Source of the DNA: Nyssa sinensis
Taxonomy: Eukaryota; Streptophyta; Magnoliopsida; Cornales; Nyssaceae
Direction: 5' to 3'
DNA length: 64,000 nt
Assembly (NCBI GenBank): GCA_008638375.1
Contig: VIRR01000479.1
Coordinates: 1-64,000, forward strand
The notes under the pieces are model-generated. The model did no database searches. It was not told the origin of the DNA and saw nothing but the letters and a program-made list of their open reading frames with translations. The translations under genes and the position numbers were made by a program. This document shows positions 1 to 11,320 of the stretch, in pieces; positions within the stretch are counted from its first letter, which is position 1; each line of letters starts with the position of its first letter.

Positions 1-545
1 ACAGCTTCCCACTGCGCCCAAATTTCCTCAAACCTCGTTGGGGGATACCTTGAGGAACACATGGTCCCCAACCTCGAATGACATAACTCCTCTGGTGACT
101 CTGGGCTGTCAACAAGCGCTACCTGATCACTTGTACCTTGTCTATGGTCTCACGGACTAAGTCGAGTCCCAAAACAACCATCTCCTCTACCCCAGTCCAA
201 CACACCGGTGAACGACACGGCCTACTGTACAACGCTTCAAATGGTGCCATTTCAATACTGGACTGCTAGCTACGGTTGTAGGCAAGCTCTACCAAAAGCA
301 AGGTGATCCTCTCAACTACCTCTAAAGTCCATAATGCAGTATCTAAGCATGCTCTCTAGGATCTGAATGGTACGCCCTGACTGACCATCAGTCTGGGGAT
401 TGAAAAGTAGTACTAACTTAGCTGAGTCCCTAAGGCTGTCTAGAGGCTCTGCCAAAACCGGCAGTGAAACGTGGGTCCCTGCCCGAAACAATGGATACTG
501 GAACCCCATGCAGTCGTACTACCTCTCGACATAGTAATAAAGATC
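1..545 (-). pseudogene. Gypsy integrase remnant (core end and C-terminus), frameshifted
   Basis: Integrase phrases are readable on the minus strand in several frames: [15 protein letters not shown], then [10 protein letters not shown], then NPQTDGQSGRTIQ, then MAPFEALYSRPCRSPV, then LVRETIDKVQVIR and finally RGLRKFG at the window edge. These follow the normal order of a gypsy integrase core and the start of its C-terminal domain. The canonical VSDRDPRF reads VSGRDPRF here, so a catalytic Asp is lost. At least three frameshifts and several stops make it non-functional. Homology stops abruptly near 545. The upstream sequence is not the integrase N-terminus, which marks the edge of an internal deletion. 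Confidence 0.8.
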
Positions 546-1326
546 AATGCAAAATGCATTGTAACATGTAGACGTGCAGCCTCACCTATGGATCACTCAC
601 CTCTCCCTTAGCCAGGCGATGTGGAATGCATTACCTCCTCCTATTACCATCTCCCCCGTAGGCTTCGCCTCACCGGTAGGCGTGCAGCGGCGTGCAGACA
701 TCTCCACACTCCCTGCTAGGGTCTGGTGCTAATCCCATCTGTAACGACTCACTCCACATGGTACAACACATAATGAAATCCTCAAAATACATTGGCTCAT
801 CAACGCCAATCCCTTTCAATTTCCATCCAAGTATCACGACTCACCTCAACAATTCAACACAATAAAAAGTAAAGGAAACTCCTCACTGATCACAAAGATA
901 CCCCATGGTCTCTCGCACATGTGATGTTATCTAACCCACCTCGAATTAATCCATGAAATCACCTAATGATTTATCCCAGTGGCATAAATACACATTTTCT
1001 GTATCACAATGTAATCTATCATCCAGCATTCTCTAAGTACCCTAATTACCCACAAGATATCAACAGTACAATCTAAAAGTAAAGTTATCATTTCCCACCT
1101 TAGTCTATATATAACCGAGACTAAGTGTCATGTACTAATAAGGACTAGCCTATTCATTTCATGTACGCGTATGTCGATTGGGTATACAATGTAAACAATG
1201 TAGGTTACGTATTCTAAACATGAACTTACATCAATATACCAAGGTTCAGAAGAAATAAAACACTAAACTCCCCACCAATTTCCACTACGAACACACATCA
1301 ATTTTTTTTTTTTTTTTTTCAAGAAT

Positions 1327-1363
<37 letters not shown>

Positions 1364-2019
1364 CACATAGTCTGTTGTACAGGTGACCAGGCACGTTCCC
1401 AACCTTACGGATATCCAGGCTCATAGCCTATCTCACTGACAACAAGCATGTAGTCTACTGTTTACTCTCAGTCGTTACACTGTATAAAGGCAAGCATTGA
1501 ATCCTAGATCATCAATAACCAGTATACTCCACATTGTACCATTTCACAACTAAGGTAACTAGTACTCCTCTAATCATGTAATCCAAACCAACCCAATTCA
1601 AATTAAAGTCTAACCCCTTCTAATTCACAATAAAGTCAATCTAAAAAGGATCTATGGACATTCCATGGAATAAAGAAAATATCTCCCTCAAGAGTACACA
1701 CGGTCTCTCTTCCCCTGTAGTAGCCTATACTTGTCTAAAGTGTAAATAACCGATCTATCTCCAACACAACACCAATACTAGACGCATCAAATAAGATGAA
1801 GAACCCAATTAAGACATGCAGTCAGCTACCTCTATCGAGTAATCTCTACAGATCCTCATCAGCATTTCTCTACCCCTAATGTCATGTCAACATTGTAGAT
1901 ATGAATGAATGAGATGTACTATAGTCTATCAGTATGCTAGTCCATAAACTAAACACAAAAAAAAAATGTACCTCAAGGCTCTGAAGGTCCAAAAAAAATG
2001 ATAGGTGACTCTAGGCTGA
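546..2019. other. Internal element sequence with no recognised coding content
   Basis: In a complete element this interval would hold protease, reverse transcriptase and RNase H. I find none of their motifs on either strand. It has a poly-T run at about 1302-1319 and a (TA)n tract at about 1330-1357. The sequence is probably spacer retained in, or brought into, the deletion derivative. Confidence 0.5.
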
Positions 2020-2889
2020 CTACTGCATAACGCCACTCTGAGTGGTCTGGTCCTGCCTACCACCCCTCTGACTGAGAGTCCTGACACTCAATGCTGTAGG
2101 TGTATGCTGAAAATACGGTGTCGGAGGTCTCTGACCCAATAGTGGCTGTGGCAGAGGCACTTGGGTATACTGATAGAAATGTGGCTCCTCTAAGTCCTGG
2201 GAAATCGACCTCTGGGGACAATTGGCCCTAACATGGTCAGTCTGGTGGCATACAAAACAAGTTCGTGGAGTCCCCCGTCCTTGACTCTGTACTGGTGATG
2301 GAAATGACTCCTGGCTAACCCCGACCCTCTGTCTCAAGCTAGGGTCCCTCAAAGGACAAGTGGCCATCTTGTGGCCAGGCTGTCCACAAATAAAACAAAT
2401 AATGGTCCCTTGGGAAGTGTATGTGAATGTGGAAGAAGTACCAGTCTGGGACCCCTTCAATAGTCTCCTACCAGTGTGAGTATGGGCGAGTATAGATATC
2501 CGTGCAGCAGCAGCACGGGCTCGAGACCTCTTCGATGGCCTCCTACCAGTGTATATCGGGGTCGATCTAGGGATCTGTGCTAGAGTCGCCTCGCTCTGGG
2601 TCTGGGGCTCTCTGACTCCTCTAAGCTCAGCCAACTCTCTCTCAGCCCTGACGGCTCTCGTCACTACCTCCTGTATAGTGTGAAGGCATTCCCGCATAAT
2701 GGTCGCTACGTCCCCAGAACCACTAGTCTGTCCTACCTCTACTGGAGCAGGTGTCAAAGTGACGGCCTCCTCAACTGCAACATCTGCCGAAGCAGCAGCT
2801 TGGGGCCAACTGTGCCACGGTGGTGCAGTGGTCCTAGGCTCATCGTGTCTAGGTGGTATATGTCTGGGAGTAGCTTGTCTCGGTGGCAT
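2020..2889 (-). CDS. Gypsy Gag with two zinc knuckles but no capsid domain
   Basis: This is a 289-residue open frame that begins MPPRQATPRH, as many Tekay-type Gags do. An N-terminal Pro/Ala-rich part is followed by a short helical stretch (about residues 65-92, TIMRECLHTIQEVV). Two CCHC zinc knuckles follow, CFICGQPGHKMATC at about residue 161 and CFVCHQTDHVRANC at about residue 210, both with perfect C-x2-C-x4-H-x4-C spacing. The usual capsid (Retrotrans_gag) domain is absent between the helix and the knuckles, where a Ser/Arg-rich stretch stands instead. Family Gags are normally considerably longer. The frame is still open although pol is destroyed, so it is either recent or a non-autonomous Gag-only product. 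It ends without fusion to pol. Confidence 0.75.
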   Translation of the reverse strand: MPPRQATPRHIPPRHDEPRTTAPPWHSWPQAAASADVAVEEAVTLTPAPVEVGQTSGSGDVATIMRECLHTIQEVVTRAVRAERELAELRGVREPQTQSEATLAQIPRSTPIYTGRRPSKRSRARAAAARISILAHTHTGRRLLKGSQTGTSSTFTYTSQGTIICFICGQPGHKMATCPLRDPSLRQRVGVSQESFPSPVQSQGRGTPRTCFVCHQTDHVRANCPQRSISQDLEEPHFYQYTQVPLPQPLLGQRPPTPYFQHTPTALSVRTLSQRGGRQDQTTQSGVMQ

Positions 2890-4110
2890 GTCTACAAGTT
2901 CAAAGAGAAGAAAAAATTAATACCCCATTAGACACAGGTGTTAGAAGAACATTAAGTAGGTACTTTTCAACGCTTCACAATTTCGAAGTAACAACTACAA
3001 TATATCATGACACACTTGCCTAATCAACACTTACATAATTAATGTCAATCACCACCACCCGTTGGTTATACTAAACAATTTACACCGAGTTCTCACATGG
3101 CCCACCACTAAGAAGGATTTTATCTAAACAAAGTAATACACGCATACCTAAACATTTGAACACTAGCAAGGTTTAACTCCCAGTGAAAACTATCCAAAAC
3201 AATACATCTCTCCACAACCAGGGTTTTAACACAAGAACATTTCTATATCCATCATCCAATCTGTACACAAAATCTCTCACAAGTCTGAATTCTTATTTTA
3301 GCATTTTTAAGGTTTGATGTGTCTTTTATTCATCCCTTACTTTTATAGCTAGGTGGTAACCCTTCATGGATCATAGCTCCTTTCATTACTTGCTGATGGG
3401 GTACCATCCATCAGCTGTAACTCAAGACCTGAGACCAATCCAGTCTGTATAAATATCATAGTCATAGTATTATAATCCATGAAAATTAGTTACTAACCTA
3501 GCACACTCACATGGAATCCACAAACAACAGTCAACTAGGTAAACAACCAGGTTCACAACTTGTCTCTTAAGTAACTAGGCATAATGTCTATAGCGTAGAT
3601 AACTAAGTGTACAACCTACACTTCAATTAACTAGGCATACCGTTTTATCCCATAAAGTATACGGTCTATTACATAGACACGAGTTTCTAATCTTAGTCAC
3701 CCACTACCACAAAAAGAAAATTTGCCCGCTCCCTATCTACCGGGAAGTCAAGTATAGTGCATACTCGTGCACACCAATGCAACATGTGTACCTAAAATAT
3801 TTGAGCTAAAAGCTCAGTCATGTTCTTATCAGCGACTAAGGAGTACATATAGCATGTTATATATACACTGAATAGATTCTCACACATTACACAGGTCATG
3901 CATCTTACCACATTAAATCATGTAATCATGCATCATAACATATCATCAATCAACACGTAATCACAACAAGTCATGCATCAGGACATATGATCACATAACA
4001 CATAAGGCCCTACCGCATGCCACTAACAGTTCACACTAAGTCATCACTTCTACTCTAGGGTCTCATGGTGTTTTAACAACACCCCACGGTCTCTAGGTAT
4101 TCGAACCTAA
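2890..4110 (-). other. 5' leader of the gypsy element
   Basis: This is about 1.2 kb of untranslated leader between the primer-binding site and the gag start. It is AT-rich and has no long open frame on the element strand. A long leader is usual in this group of elements. Confidence 0.5.
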
Positions 4111-4122
4111 GCTCTGATACCA
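4111..4122 (-). other. Primer-binding site, initiator tRNA-Met
   Basis: On the minus strand the sequence TGGTATCAGAGC begins three bases after the LTR end (TGACA at 4126). It is the standard complement of the 3' end of plant initiator tRNA-Met. It fixes the LTR boundary and the orientation of the element. Confidence 0.9.
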
Positions 4123-4392
4123 CGTTGTCACGCCCCGAATTCCAGCGAACCCGAGGCGCGAGTAACGAGACAAAAGAAAATAAAATAATAAAGGAATAAA
4201 AGATAATTAAGGACGATTACATACATTCTACATACTGTTCGGATAAATACATAAGGTCTAGTCCATTTCTTCACCACTTACAAAATAAAATACAGTCGCG
4301 GGCTTATGCCCTTACACAATGTCAAAAGCGCCCCTTGGGCCTAACATAGTCCCTAATCAGTTCATCTCCGCGTCTCGTACAGCTGGGACATC

Positions 4393-4430
4393 ATCTGAAA
4401 TGTTTGCCCCACTAAAGGGGTCAGCTCAAC
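4393..4430 (-). other. Conserved LTR 3' block resembling a 3' splice site
   Basis: On the minus strand GAGCTGACCCC is followed by GGGGCAAACATTTCAG. The same arrangement (GAGCT[C/G]ACCCC, a short gap, an A-rich branch-like element, a T run and CAG) occurs at a similar place in the other four long LTRs of the window. The closest match is at 43534-43568. Splice-site function is inferred. Confidence 0.45.
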
Positions 4431-5269
4431 ATGCTGGTACAATATAATGCTAATGCAAGAAACAGAACTAAGGTCGTGGCATGTGCAAGTGTACAGTTAT
4501 TTCTATATGGCATTCGATATTATGATGGCAGCATATAAACAATATGCAGTATATGAGCAGTATGCGTGACACACCCATGCAACTCTATGCCACCCATGTC
4601 TCATGATACGGTCATTCTCCGCTGGCATGAGTACCGCCGCGTATGTCTCGCTTCACGGTCCGGAATCCGTCAGGCAGGCAAGTACCTATTGGCCGATTTT
4701 GGGTTTTTCACCACAGGATCTGCACCCTCATAATGCAAAGCACCAAGTGCTTACCCACACCATGTCCAAGGAATTACACTATGCCAATATGCTCTGATCT
4801 CATCATGTCACAATGTAATCTCAATGATGCATCTCATTCATACATTAAGCATGCTTTCAAGTACACAATTCATAATATCAGCAGTTCTTCAAAGCATATA
4901 ATTCACACACCACACTAACACATGCGATATACCCATAATCATCATCCAACTTCACAAGATAGCACGTAGCACATAAGCATGTGAACACTCAGACAAACAT
5001 GTGAACAATCAATGCAACAAAGCAAGTATTCCTAATCTCAGTTATATTTCTTACTTAGCACAATATATCGTACCTGATAATCGATCTCAACTCAAGAAGG
5101 TGTACTCGAAGTATGGTAGAATCACAGTGAGAATGCCGAAGGTCAGATCACCTTCTCCTGGCCCTCTCGTGTTCCTAAAATCATAACATGAGATTCAGTT
5201 CATTGTCATTTGAATTATGCTATTCATATCAAATTTTATGTTTTTAATTCATAAGTTTCTACTTTGGTA

Positions 5270-5640
5270 ATTTAGACTCCACTATTGAGTCCGGGACGTC
5301 GAAGAAACTAAGTTTGGGTTTTCGTAGAGTTCAATTCGGACACCTGGTTTCAAAAGGGCAAAACAGTCATTTTGCACTTTTCACGGGTCCCTACACTCCG
5401 AGACTTCTTTTCGCAAATCGGACTCCACGGTTGAGTCCGGAATGCTCGAGATAATAAAGTTTCACTATTTGTTTACCTAATTCGGAGTTCATTTGACTGT
5501 ATCTCAATTCAGGGGTATTTTGGTAATTTTATATGTTGTTACGTGTCTTTTATTTTTCGGGACCCCGTCTCGTAAAACGGACCTCACCATTGGCCTCAGA
5601 ATGGCCGAGATAGTCAAAATACACTAATGACTTGTCCCAT
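5270..5640. repeat. Three diverged ~150-bp LTR modules with a 5-9-5 dyad
   Basis: The dyads start at 5274 (AGACT/AGTCC), 5420 (GGACT/AGTCC, a perfect pair with nine bases between arms) and 5579 (GGACC with a decayed partner). Each is embedded in similar text: a 'gggacc..cg' phrase before it, and an AT-rich 'cactatttg..' phrase and a '..gtcattttgc' type phrase after it. The spacing is 145 and 159 bp. See the first findings for the same module in other LTRs. Confidence 0.6.
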
Positions 5641-6699
5641 TTGGACTCCGGATGATTTTTAGAAAATTTAAATAATTTAATTAATTTAAATAATTTAATT
5701 AATTAAATTAATTTAATATTTTATTAATATTTTATTCAGGAGGGTCAAATCAGAATTATTAATAGTTGGGGGGTCAATTTATAATTTCCGTAAGTTTTGG
5801 GTTAATTTTCAATTATCAAAAGTTCAAGGGCAGAATTGAAATTTTGAAAACCCTTATTCCATATTCGGATAACCAAACAAGGGATAGGGTTAAAACTGGG
5901 ATAGGATATCCCTGTCTCCAATTCAATTTTCAATTTCAATTTATTAAACATGCAACCAAACAGACCCATTTGGGTTTTTAATTTAAAACAGGGATGCGAC
6001 ACGTGGCAGGGGCGGACCGGCCCAAGCCCAACCCGACCCGAACCGACCCGACCCAAGCCCGGATCAGCCCCCCTTCGTCCCCGATTATCCGGCGAAGCTC
6101 CGGTAGGGTTCCGGCGCCTTCTCCGGCGCCGGCGACCGGATTCCGGCAAGTTTTCAAGGTTTTTAAAATGCCATTTTCTTCCATTCTTCCCCTAGATTCC
6201 TTCCCTACCCTTCATTTCCCTCAAAGCCTCTTCAACCTTCACGAAATAGAGCTCAAAGGCCCATGGCCGGACCTCCGGCCAACTGTATAATTCCGATTTC
6301 ATGCTCATTTTTCCATTGTCTTTCATCATTTCTTTTTCTATTCTCTTTCTGCACCTCATAAGATTATTTTTAGGTCATTTCAATATGGTTTCTCACATAA
6401 AATGACAAGGTTCAACCTTCATGGCCGAGACCTGCAAACCCCCTTTTCTCCTTCATCTTTCAACCATTTTCCTTCATTCTTTTTGCAAAATAATGCTTAT
6501 AACATGCTCTCTAAGATTCAAAAATCAAATCAATTAAATAACTCAAAAACTTAGAAACCGAAACTAAACCCATTTACCTTGAAATCTTGATTTCCTCTCG
6601 GTGGGTTGTTTCTTTTCCCCTTCTGTTCCTTTTGGTCACTTCTGCTCCTTCAGAACTCTCTCTCCCTTGCTCTCAGTCTTTTCTTTCTTCTCTTTTCTT

Positions 6700-6946
6700 C
6701 TCCAACCGAGACCAACTCCCTTTTTCTCTTCACTTTCTCTCTCTATATCTCTCTCTCTCTCTAACCCTCACAACAGATCTGCCTCTCTCAACTCCCACCA
6801 CACACACATATACATACAGACCACACTCATACACCTCCAACCACCCTCTTACACACACCATGCCTCACATGCCTTGTTTGAGTGTATCACACTCAAACCT
6901 ACACACACACACAACCGGGTACACACACACACACACCTCACACAAC

Positions 6947-6980
<34 letters not shown>

Positions 6981-7076
6981 CATTTAAATATACACTCACC
7001 TTGTACACATATACACACACAATTAAATTTAAATTATATGTATATATATACATGCACATATATACATACATCCATC

Positions 7077-7108
<32 letters not shown>

Positions 7109-7140
7109 ATTAATAAAAATAATAATAACAACTTGAAAAT
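6700..7140. repeat. Microsatellite cluster in the LTR
   Basis: This cluster holds (CT)n, (CA)n, (TA)n and (TAA)n tracts in a row. Long apparent reading frames over it are repetitive products (poly-Ser/Leu, poly-Thr/His, poly-Tyr/Ile, poly-Asn) and are not genes. Confidence 0.8.
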
Positions 7141-7178
7141 TTCATTTATTTAAAAAAAAAAATTTTCAGGTTGTTACA

Positions 7179-7348
7179 ATTCCTACTCCCACTAACAATT
7201 AATTACCTTACTCTTATCTATGATAATGTTTATATAAAATACATCCCAAATACTACTGATACTCAAAATTAAGAGTACTTCTAAAATTGTATTAGTTTGG
7301 TTTAATTGAGCCACTGTTTGCGATGAAGTTCCATTCTTTTTAATCCTG
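7179..7348. other. Short host flank between the gypsy LTR and duplication arm A
   Basis: This is AT-rich single-copy-looking sequence with no gene. Its start carries the presumed target-site duplication ATTCC. Confidence 0.4.
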
Positions 7349-7910
7349 AAAAAGTCCCTTAATATTTTTGTGACTAAAATATCCTTCTATCTATATTCTA
7401 TGTATCTTTCAAATTTACGTAACAGAATTATGGTGGGTAGGACACGTGTTTCAAAATCTCAAAATTCAATATCTCAGAAAATATAAATCTATTTTCAATA
7501 AAAATTTTATATCTGGGTTTTAAAAATCGAGATTTATTGAACAAAATTCATATTGTATATAAAATTTTGAAAAAAAAATCGCAACAAAAGAGTGAAAATT
7601 TATCGAGCAAAATAGTTAAATTTCACTATTTTTAACAGTTTATTTAACTATTTTGCCAAAAACAATTATATTTAACTGTATTAAGCCTTAACAAAAAAAT
7701 GAGAGGGAGATAATGATTAAAAATAGCAAGAATACAGTAAAAATTCATGATGTTAAGCATATAATTTCACATAGGATGGGATTGAATTTACACATAAAAG
7801 AGTAAACTAAAAAAAAAATACAACAAATAGTCAAATATATGTGTGCTGCATGCGGTGATTTATATATATATATATATATATATATGCGCGGTAGTTTATT
7901 CTGAATTCCC

Positions 7911-8007
7911 TTTCCACACTTACACTCCAAGAAGCATGACTTGACCATTCAAAAATTCTCTCCACACCTACACTACAAGAAACATGATTTTATCATTAAA
8001 AAAATAA
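7911..8007 (+). repeat. Direct repeat with CACTA-transposon-like ends
   Basis: Two diverged copies of a ~47-bp unit contain CACTCCAAGAAGCATGAC (7924) and CACTACAAGAAACATGAT (7971). CACTACAAGAAA is the typical terminus of plant CACTA (En/Spm) transposons. No partner end or transposase is seen nearby, so at most this is a remnant. This stretch differs from arm B, where other AT-rich sequence occupies the same interval. Confidence 0.3.
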
Positions 8008-8586
8008 TTTGTTTAGAGCATAATTGTATAGATTAGAGCAGCGATGACTTGTCTTTTATATATATATATATATATGAGTGGAGTTATTCTTACTATATAT
8101 ATATATATATATATATTTTATTATATTTACAATTGGAGTGGCAAGTTGTAGTGCATTATTTCGATGATTTGGACTTTGGCGTCGTTTAACTGATGATTCA
8201 GTAATTTATCATTAGTACTCGTGTCTCCATCCATCGCCTTTCTTGACCCATAGAATAGCTGATGTGTCTTTCATTCATTGGGTGCTGTAAATTCATATTT
8301 TTAAATAAATAAATCATAGGCAAAGTCATGGTGACGCGGTGCTATCACATAAGCAACCACATCAGCCCAGACATGATTCATTTAGATCTTTGTTGAATTA
8401 TTTCAAATTCGTTCAACTAAAAAGACGTGATACGTGAAATTTCTAAGAAAATGAGTTAAATTATCATCTCCTTCGTTTACCATTACTTTTTCTTAATAAA
8501 TTTTCTTTTAAACACAAAATAAGAGGATTCACTTAGACCACTTGTTTGTGTTTTAAAAGTTGAGAAGCATAACTCATTTGCCAACT

Positions 8587-10408
8587 TGTGAAGACTTAAA
8601 AATGGTCAATCAGTTAAATTATTAGTGAAATAGTGATCCGAAACAGAGATGTTATAAATTAGTTTTGAATGCAACACATCAGATTAAAGAATACAAAAAT
8701 TGATGAAAGGAAGATAAGATTAAGACACTTACTAAATGGACTCCATCGAAGCCAACCAAATGAAAAACATAATACAGATAAAGTTTCAAAGCTGCTTTAG
8801 TTAATTACAGAGAAAAGAGGAAGGCATCTCGTGAAAACTTAAAAATGACCAATCAGATAAATTATTAGTGAAATAGTAGTCCTGAAACAGAGATGTTATA
8901 CATTAGTTTCAAATGCAACGCATCAGACAAAAGAATAGAAAAATTGATGGAAGGAAGATAAGATTAGGATACTTATTGAATGGACTCCATCGAAGCCAAC
9001 CACATGGAAAACATAATAAAGATAAAGTTACAAAACTGCTTTAGTTAACTAGAGAGGTGAAGACTTAAAAGTGTCTAACCAGATAAATTATTAGCAGTCA
9101 TTTGAGCAATATTTCGCGATGATTGAATAATTTTTCAACTAAGATCATATATTTTAATCTAAATTTGTATCTAGTGACAAAATAACCTCATCAGTTATTA
9201 GGTATTTTTTGTATGAAGGGGGGAGTGTGAGTAGGAGCGTCAATTTAACCTATCTTGTTGTTAATCCGTCAATTTTACCTCTAATGAGACGGATTTGAGA
9301 AATTTGTTTTTACTCCATTAGGATTTAAAATGAGTTTAATTAGAGAGAAAACAGTCTGTCTTATTCTGATTATATAAAATAAAATAATAAATGAGTTTTA
9401 TGTTACATAATTAACGTTTATAAAGATATTTTTTAGTTATTCATTAAAAATTTATACAAACTTAATAAATTTATATGTTTAAAATAAAATAATGTCATTT
9501 TAATTCTCTATTAACTTACATATTTATTATTTTAACATGTTTTGTTTAAAATATGTTAATTATAATTAATTTAATAAAATAAATAAATATTTAAAAATAA
9601 ACGAGAATTATGATGAAATCTGTCCCATTAATCACAAAGTTTAAATTAAGAAATGAGTCTCTCACCTCAAACCCATCGTTGCCATCCGAGGTGGGTGTAG
9701 AATAAAAACATAAACCGCATCTTATTGAGGACTTTGGCAGAAAAGAACAATGTAAAGAAAATTATTAGCAAGGCTTCAAAGACATGGGGTTCACCATAAA
9801 AGTAAAAGTGAAGACAATTGTTAAAGGAAAAAAATGAGAGCACTACCCTGGAAGAAATTATGAAACTAGTGGAGGTCAATCTCTATAACTTTGCAGGTCA
9901 CTGATGACTCGGATAAATTATGAAACTAATGGATATTGTGAAGACTTAAAAATGGTAAATCAGATAAATTATTAGTGAAATAGTAATATGAAACAGAGAT
10001 GTTATAAATTAGTTTCGAATGCAACACATCATATTAAAGAATACAAAAATTGATGGAAGGAAAATAAGATTAAGACGCTTACTGAATGGACTCCATCGAA
10101 GCCCACCAGATGAAAAACATAGTACAGATAAAGTTTTAAAGCTGTTTTATAACATCTCTGTTTCAGATTACTATTTCACTAATAATTTATCTGATTGACC
10201 ATTTTTAAGTCTTCACAAGATGCCTTCTTCTTTTCATTTGGTTGGCTTCGATGGAGTACATTTAGTAAGTGTCTTAATCTTATCTTCCTTCCATCAATTT
10301 TTGTATTCTTTAATTTGATGTGTTGCATTCAAAACTAATTTATAACATCTCTATTTCAGATCACTATTTCACTAATAATTTATCGGATTACCATTTTTAA
10401 GTCTTCAC
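8587..10408. repeat. Cluster of ~245-bp units in direct and inverted orientation
   Basis: The unit begins GTGAAGACTTAAAAATGG. Copies lie at 8587-8830 and 8831-9056 (+), a short one at 9057-9100 (+), one at 9938-10146 (+), a partial inverted copy at 10147-10216 (-) and a full inverted copy at 10217-10408 (-). The copies at 9938 and 10147 onward form a foldback. Arm B lacks the whole cluster: its sequence runs directly from TTTGCCAACTTT to CCTGCGTGAGAGCC. The cluster was therefore inserted in arm A or removed from arm B. Three forward copies keep a small frame beginning MDSIEA (copy 1 at 8736-8804). I do not recognise the element family. Confidence 0.7.
9101..9937. other. AT-rich spacer within the 245-bp repeat cluster
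   Basis: This stretch sits between repeat copies, is absent from arm B and holds no recognisable gene. It probably belongs to the same insertion or to an older element. Confidence 0.4.
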
Positions 10409-11132
10409 AGGATGCCTTCTTCTTTTCACTCCTGTGCCTTGCGTGACAGCCACACCCACACAAATTGACAAGTAAGAGCATCTCTAATACAAATTGTGTT
10501 TTTATTCATCTTAAATTTATATTTTGATTTTATTTTAATAAAAAATATTAGATTTTGACAATTTTACTCTAATGCTATTTGATATTATTTTAATATAAAA
10601 ATGTCAAATTTTGACAATTTTATTCTAATGCTAAAATATATTTTTAAACCGACCAAATAAGTTTTTTTGAAAAAAGTAGTGTGGACTCTATTCCCATTTG
10701 TCATTTACTTAAAAAGTAGTGTAAACCTCACTTTTCTTTAACATTTACTTGAAAAAATAGCGTGTACCCCATTTCCATTTCACATTTTCTTAAAAAAGTT
10801 GTGTGAACCTCACATCTGTTTGACATATGCTAGTTATATTTCGCAATATGTCATAAATTTACTCTTAGTTACTATGCCAAATATGATATTAAAAATAATA
10901 TTAAAATTTTTTAATAAGTCAAATAATACATTATTAAAATAATAACTTTTATATTAATACCAAATTTTAGAATTAGAACCTCGAATGTCACATGCAAAAA
11001 AAAAAAAATTTGGTCTGGAATCCCCACCAAAGTCCTGCTTATTTGGTGCTATTACACAAGTAGCCATGGCCCATGTGACCCCACCAATTATTCGACGGCA
11101 ATCATTCACTCGGGAGTATTTCTGTTCACCAC

Positions 11133-11139
11133 TTTAAAG
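11133..11139 (+). promoter_or_regulatory. TATA-like box of PGG pseudogene A
   Basis: TTTAAAG lies 44 bp upstream of the ATG at 11183. The same box at the same distance precedes copy B (55035), and the orthologous box of copy C is at 44341. The upstream stretch containing GTGCTATTACACAAGTAGCC is also shared with copy B. Its status as a TATA box is inferred from position and conservation. Confidence 0.4.
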
Positions 11140-11320
11140 CTTTTGGTGGATGTATCTCCTCTTGACAGTACTGCTTGCAACAATGGACAACAAACTTGAA
11201 AATACTGAGACCGATTCGTCCTCCTCGTTCAAAACCATCCTGAATCACTTCATCATCCCCATCAGTATTCACGACAAGAGAATAACTAGTGAAACTCGAG
11301 ACTATATCTCTTAGTAGCTG

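Larger units (their letters stand above)
1..7178 (-). mobile_element. Ty3/gypsy LTR retrotransposon (Tekay-like), 3' part outside window
   Basis: A minus-strand element reads from its 5' LTR (7178 down to 4126) through a primer site, a leader and gag into integrase, and then leaves the window at base 1. The LTR ends are TGTAACAACC and GGGGCGTGACA. The five bases outside the LTR (7179-7183, ATTCC) are the expected target-site duplication, but the partner copy lies outside the window. Only about 1.5 kb separates gag from integrase. Protease, reverse transcriptase and RNase H are therefore missing, and the element is a non-autonomous derivative. Its LTR is of the same family as the solo LTR at 39768-44023, because both termini match. 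The Tekay-like assignment rests on the integrase C-terminal wording (RGLRKFG) and on the long LTR, and is an inference. Confidence 0.85.
4126..7178 (-). mobile_element. 5' LTR of the gypsy element (3053 bp)
   Basis: On the minus strand the LTR runs from TGTAACAACCTG to TTCGGGGCGTGACA. It contains microsatellites near its 5' end, a GC-rich stretch at about 5990-6150, three dyad modules at 5270-5640, and the splice-acceptor-like block at 4393-4430. Open frames inside it (for example about 5800-6290 and 6587-7153) are low-complexity or GC-rich chance frames with no domain. Confidence 0.85.

Noticed and set aside
6587..7153. 188-codon open frame
   Set aside because: It reads through (CT)n, (CA)n, (TA)n and (TAA)n microsatellites. 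The predicted protein is a chain of homopolymer-like runs.
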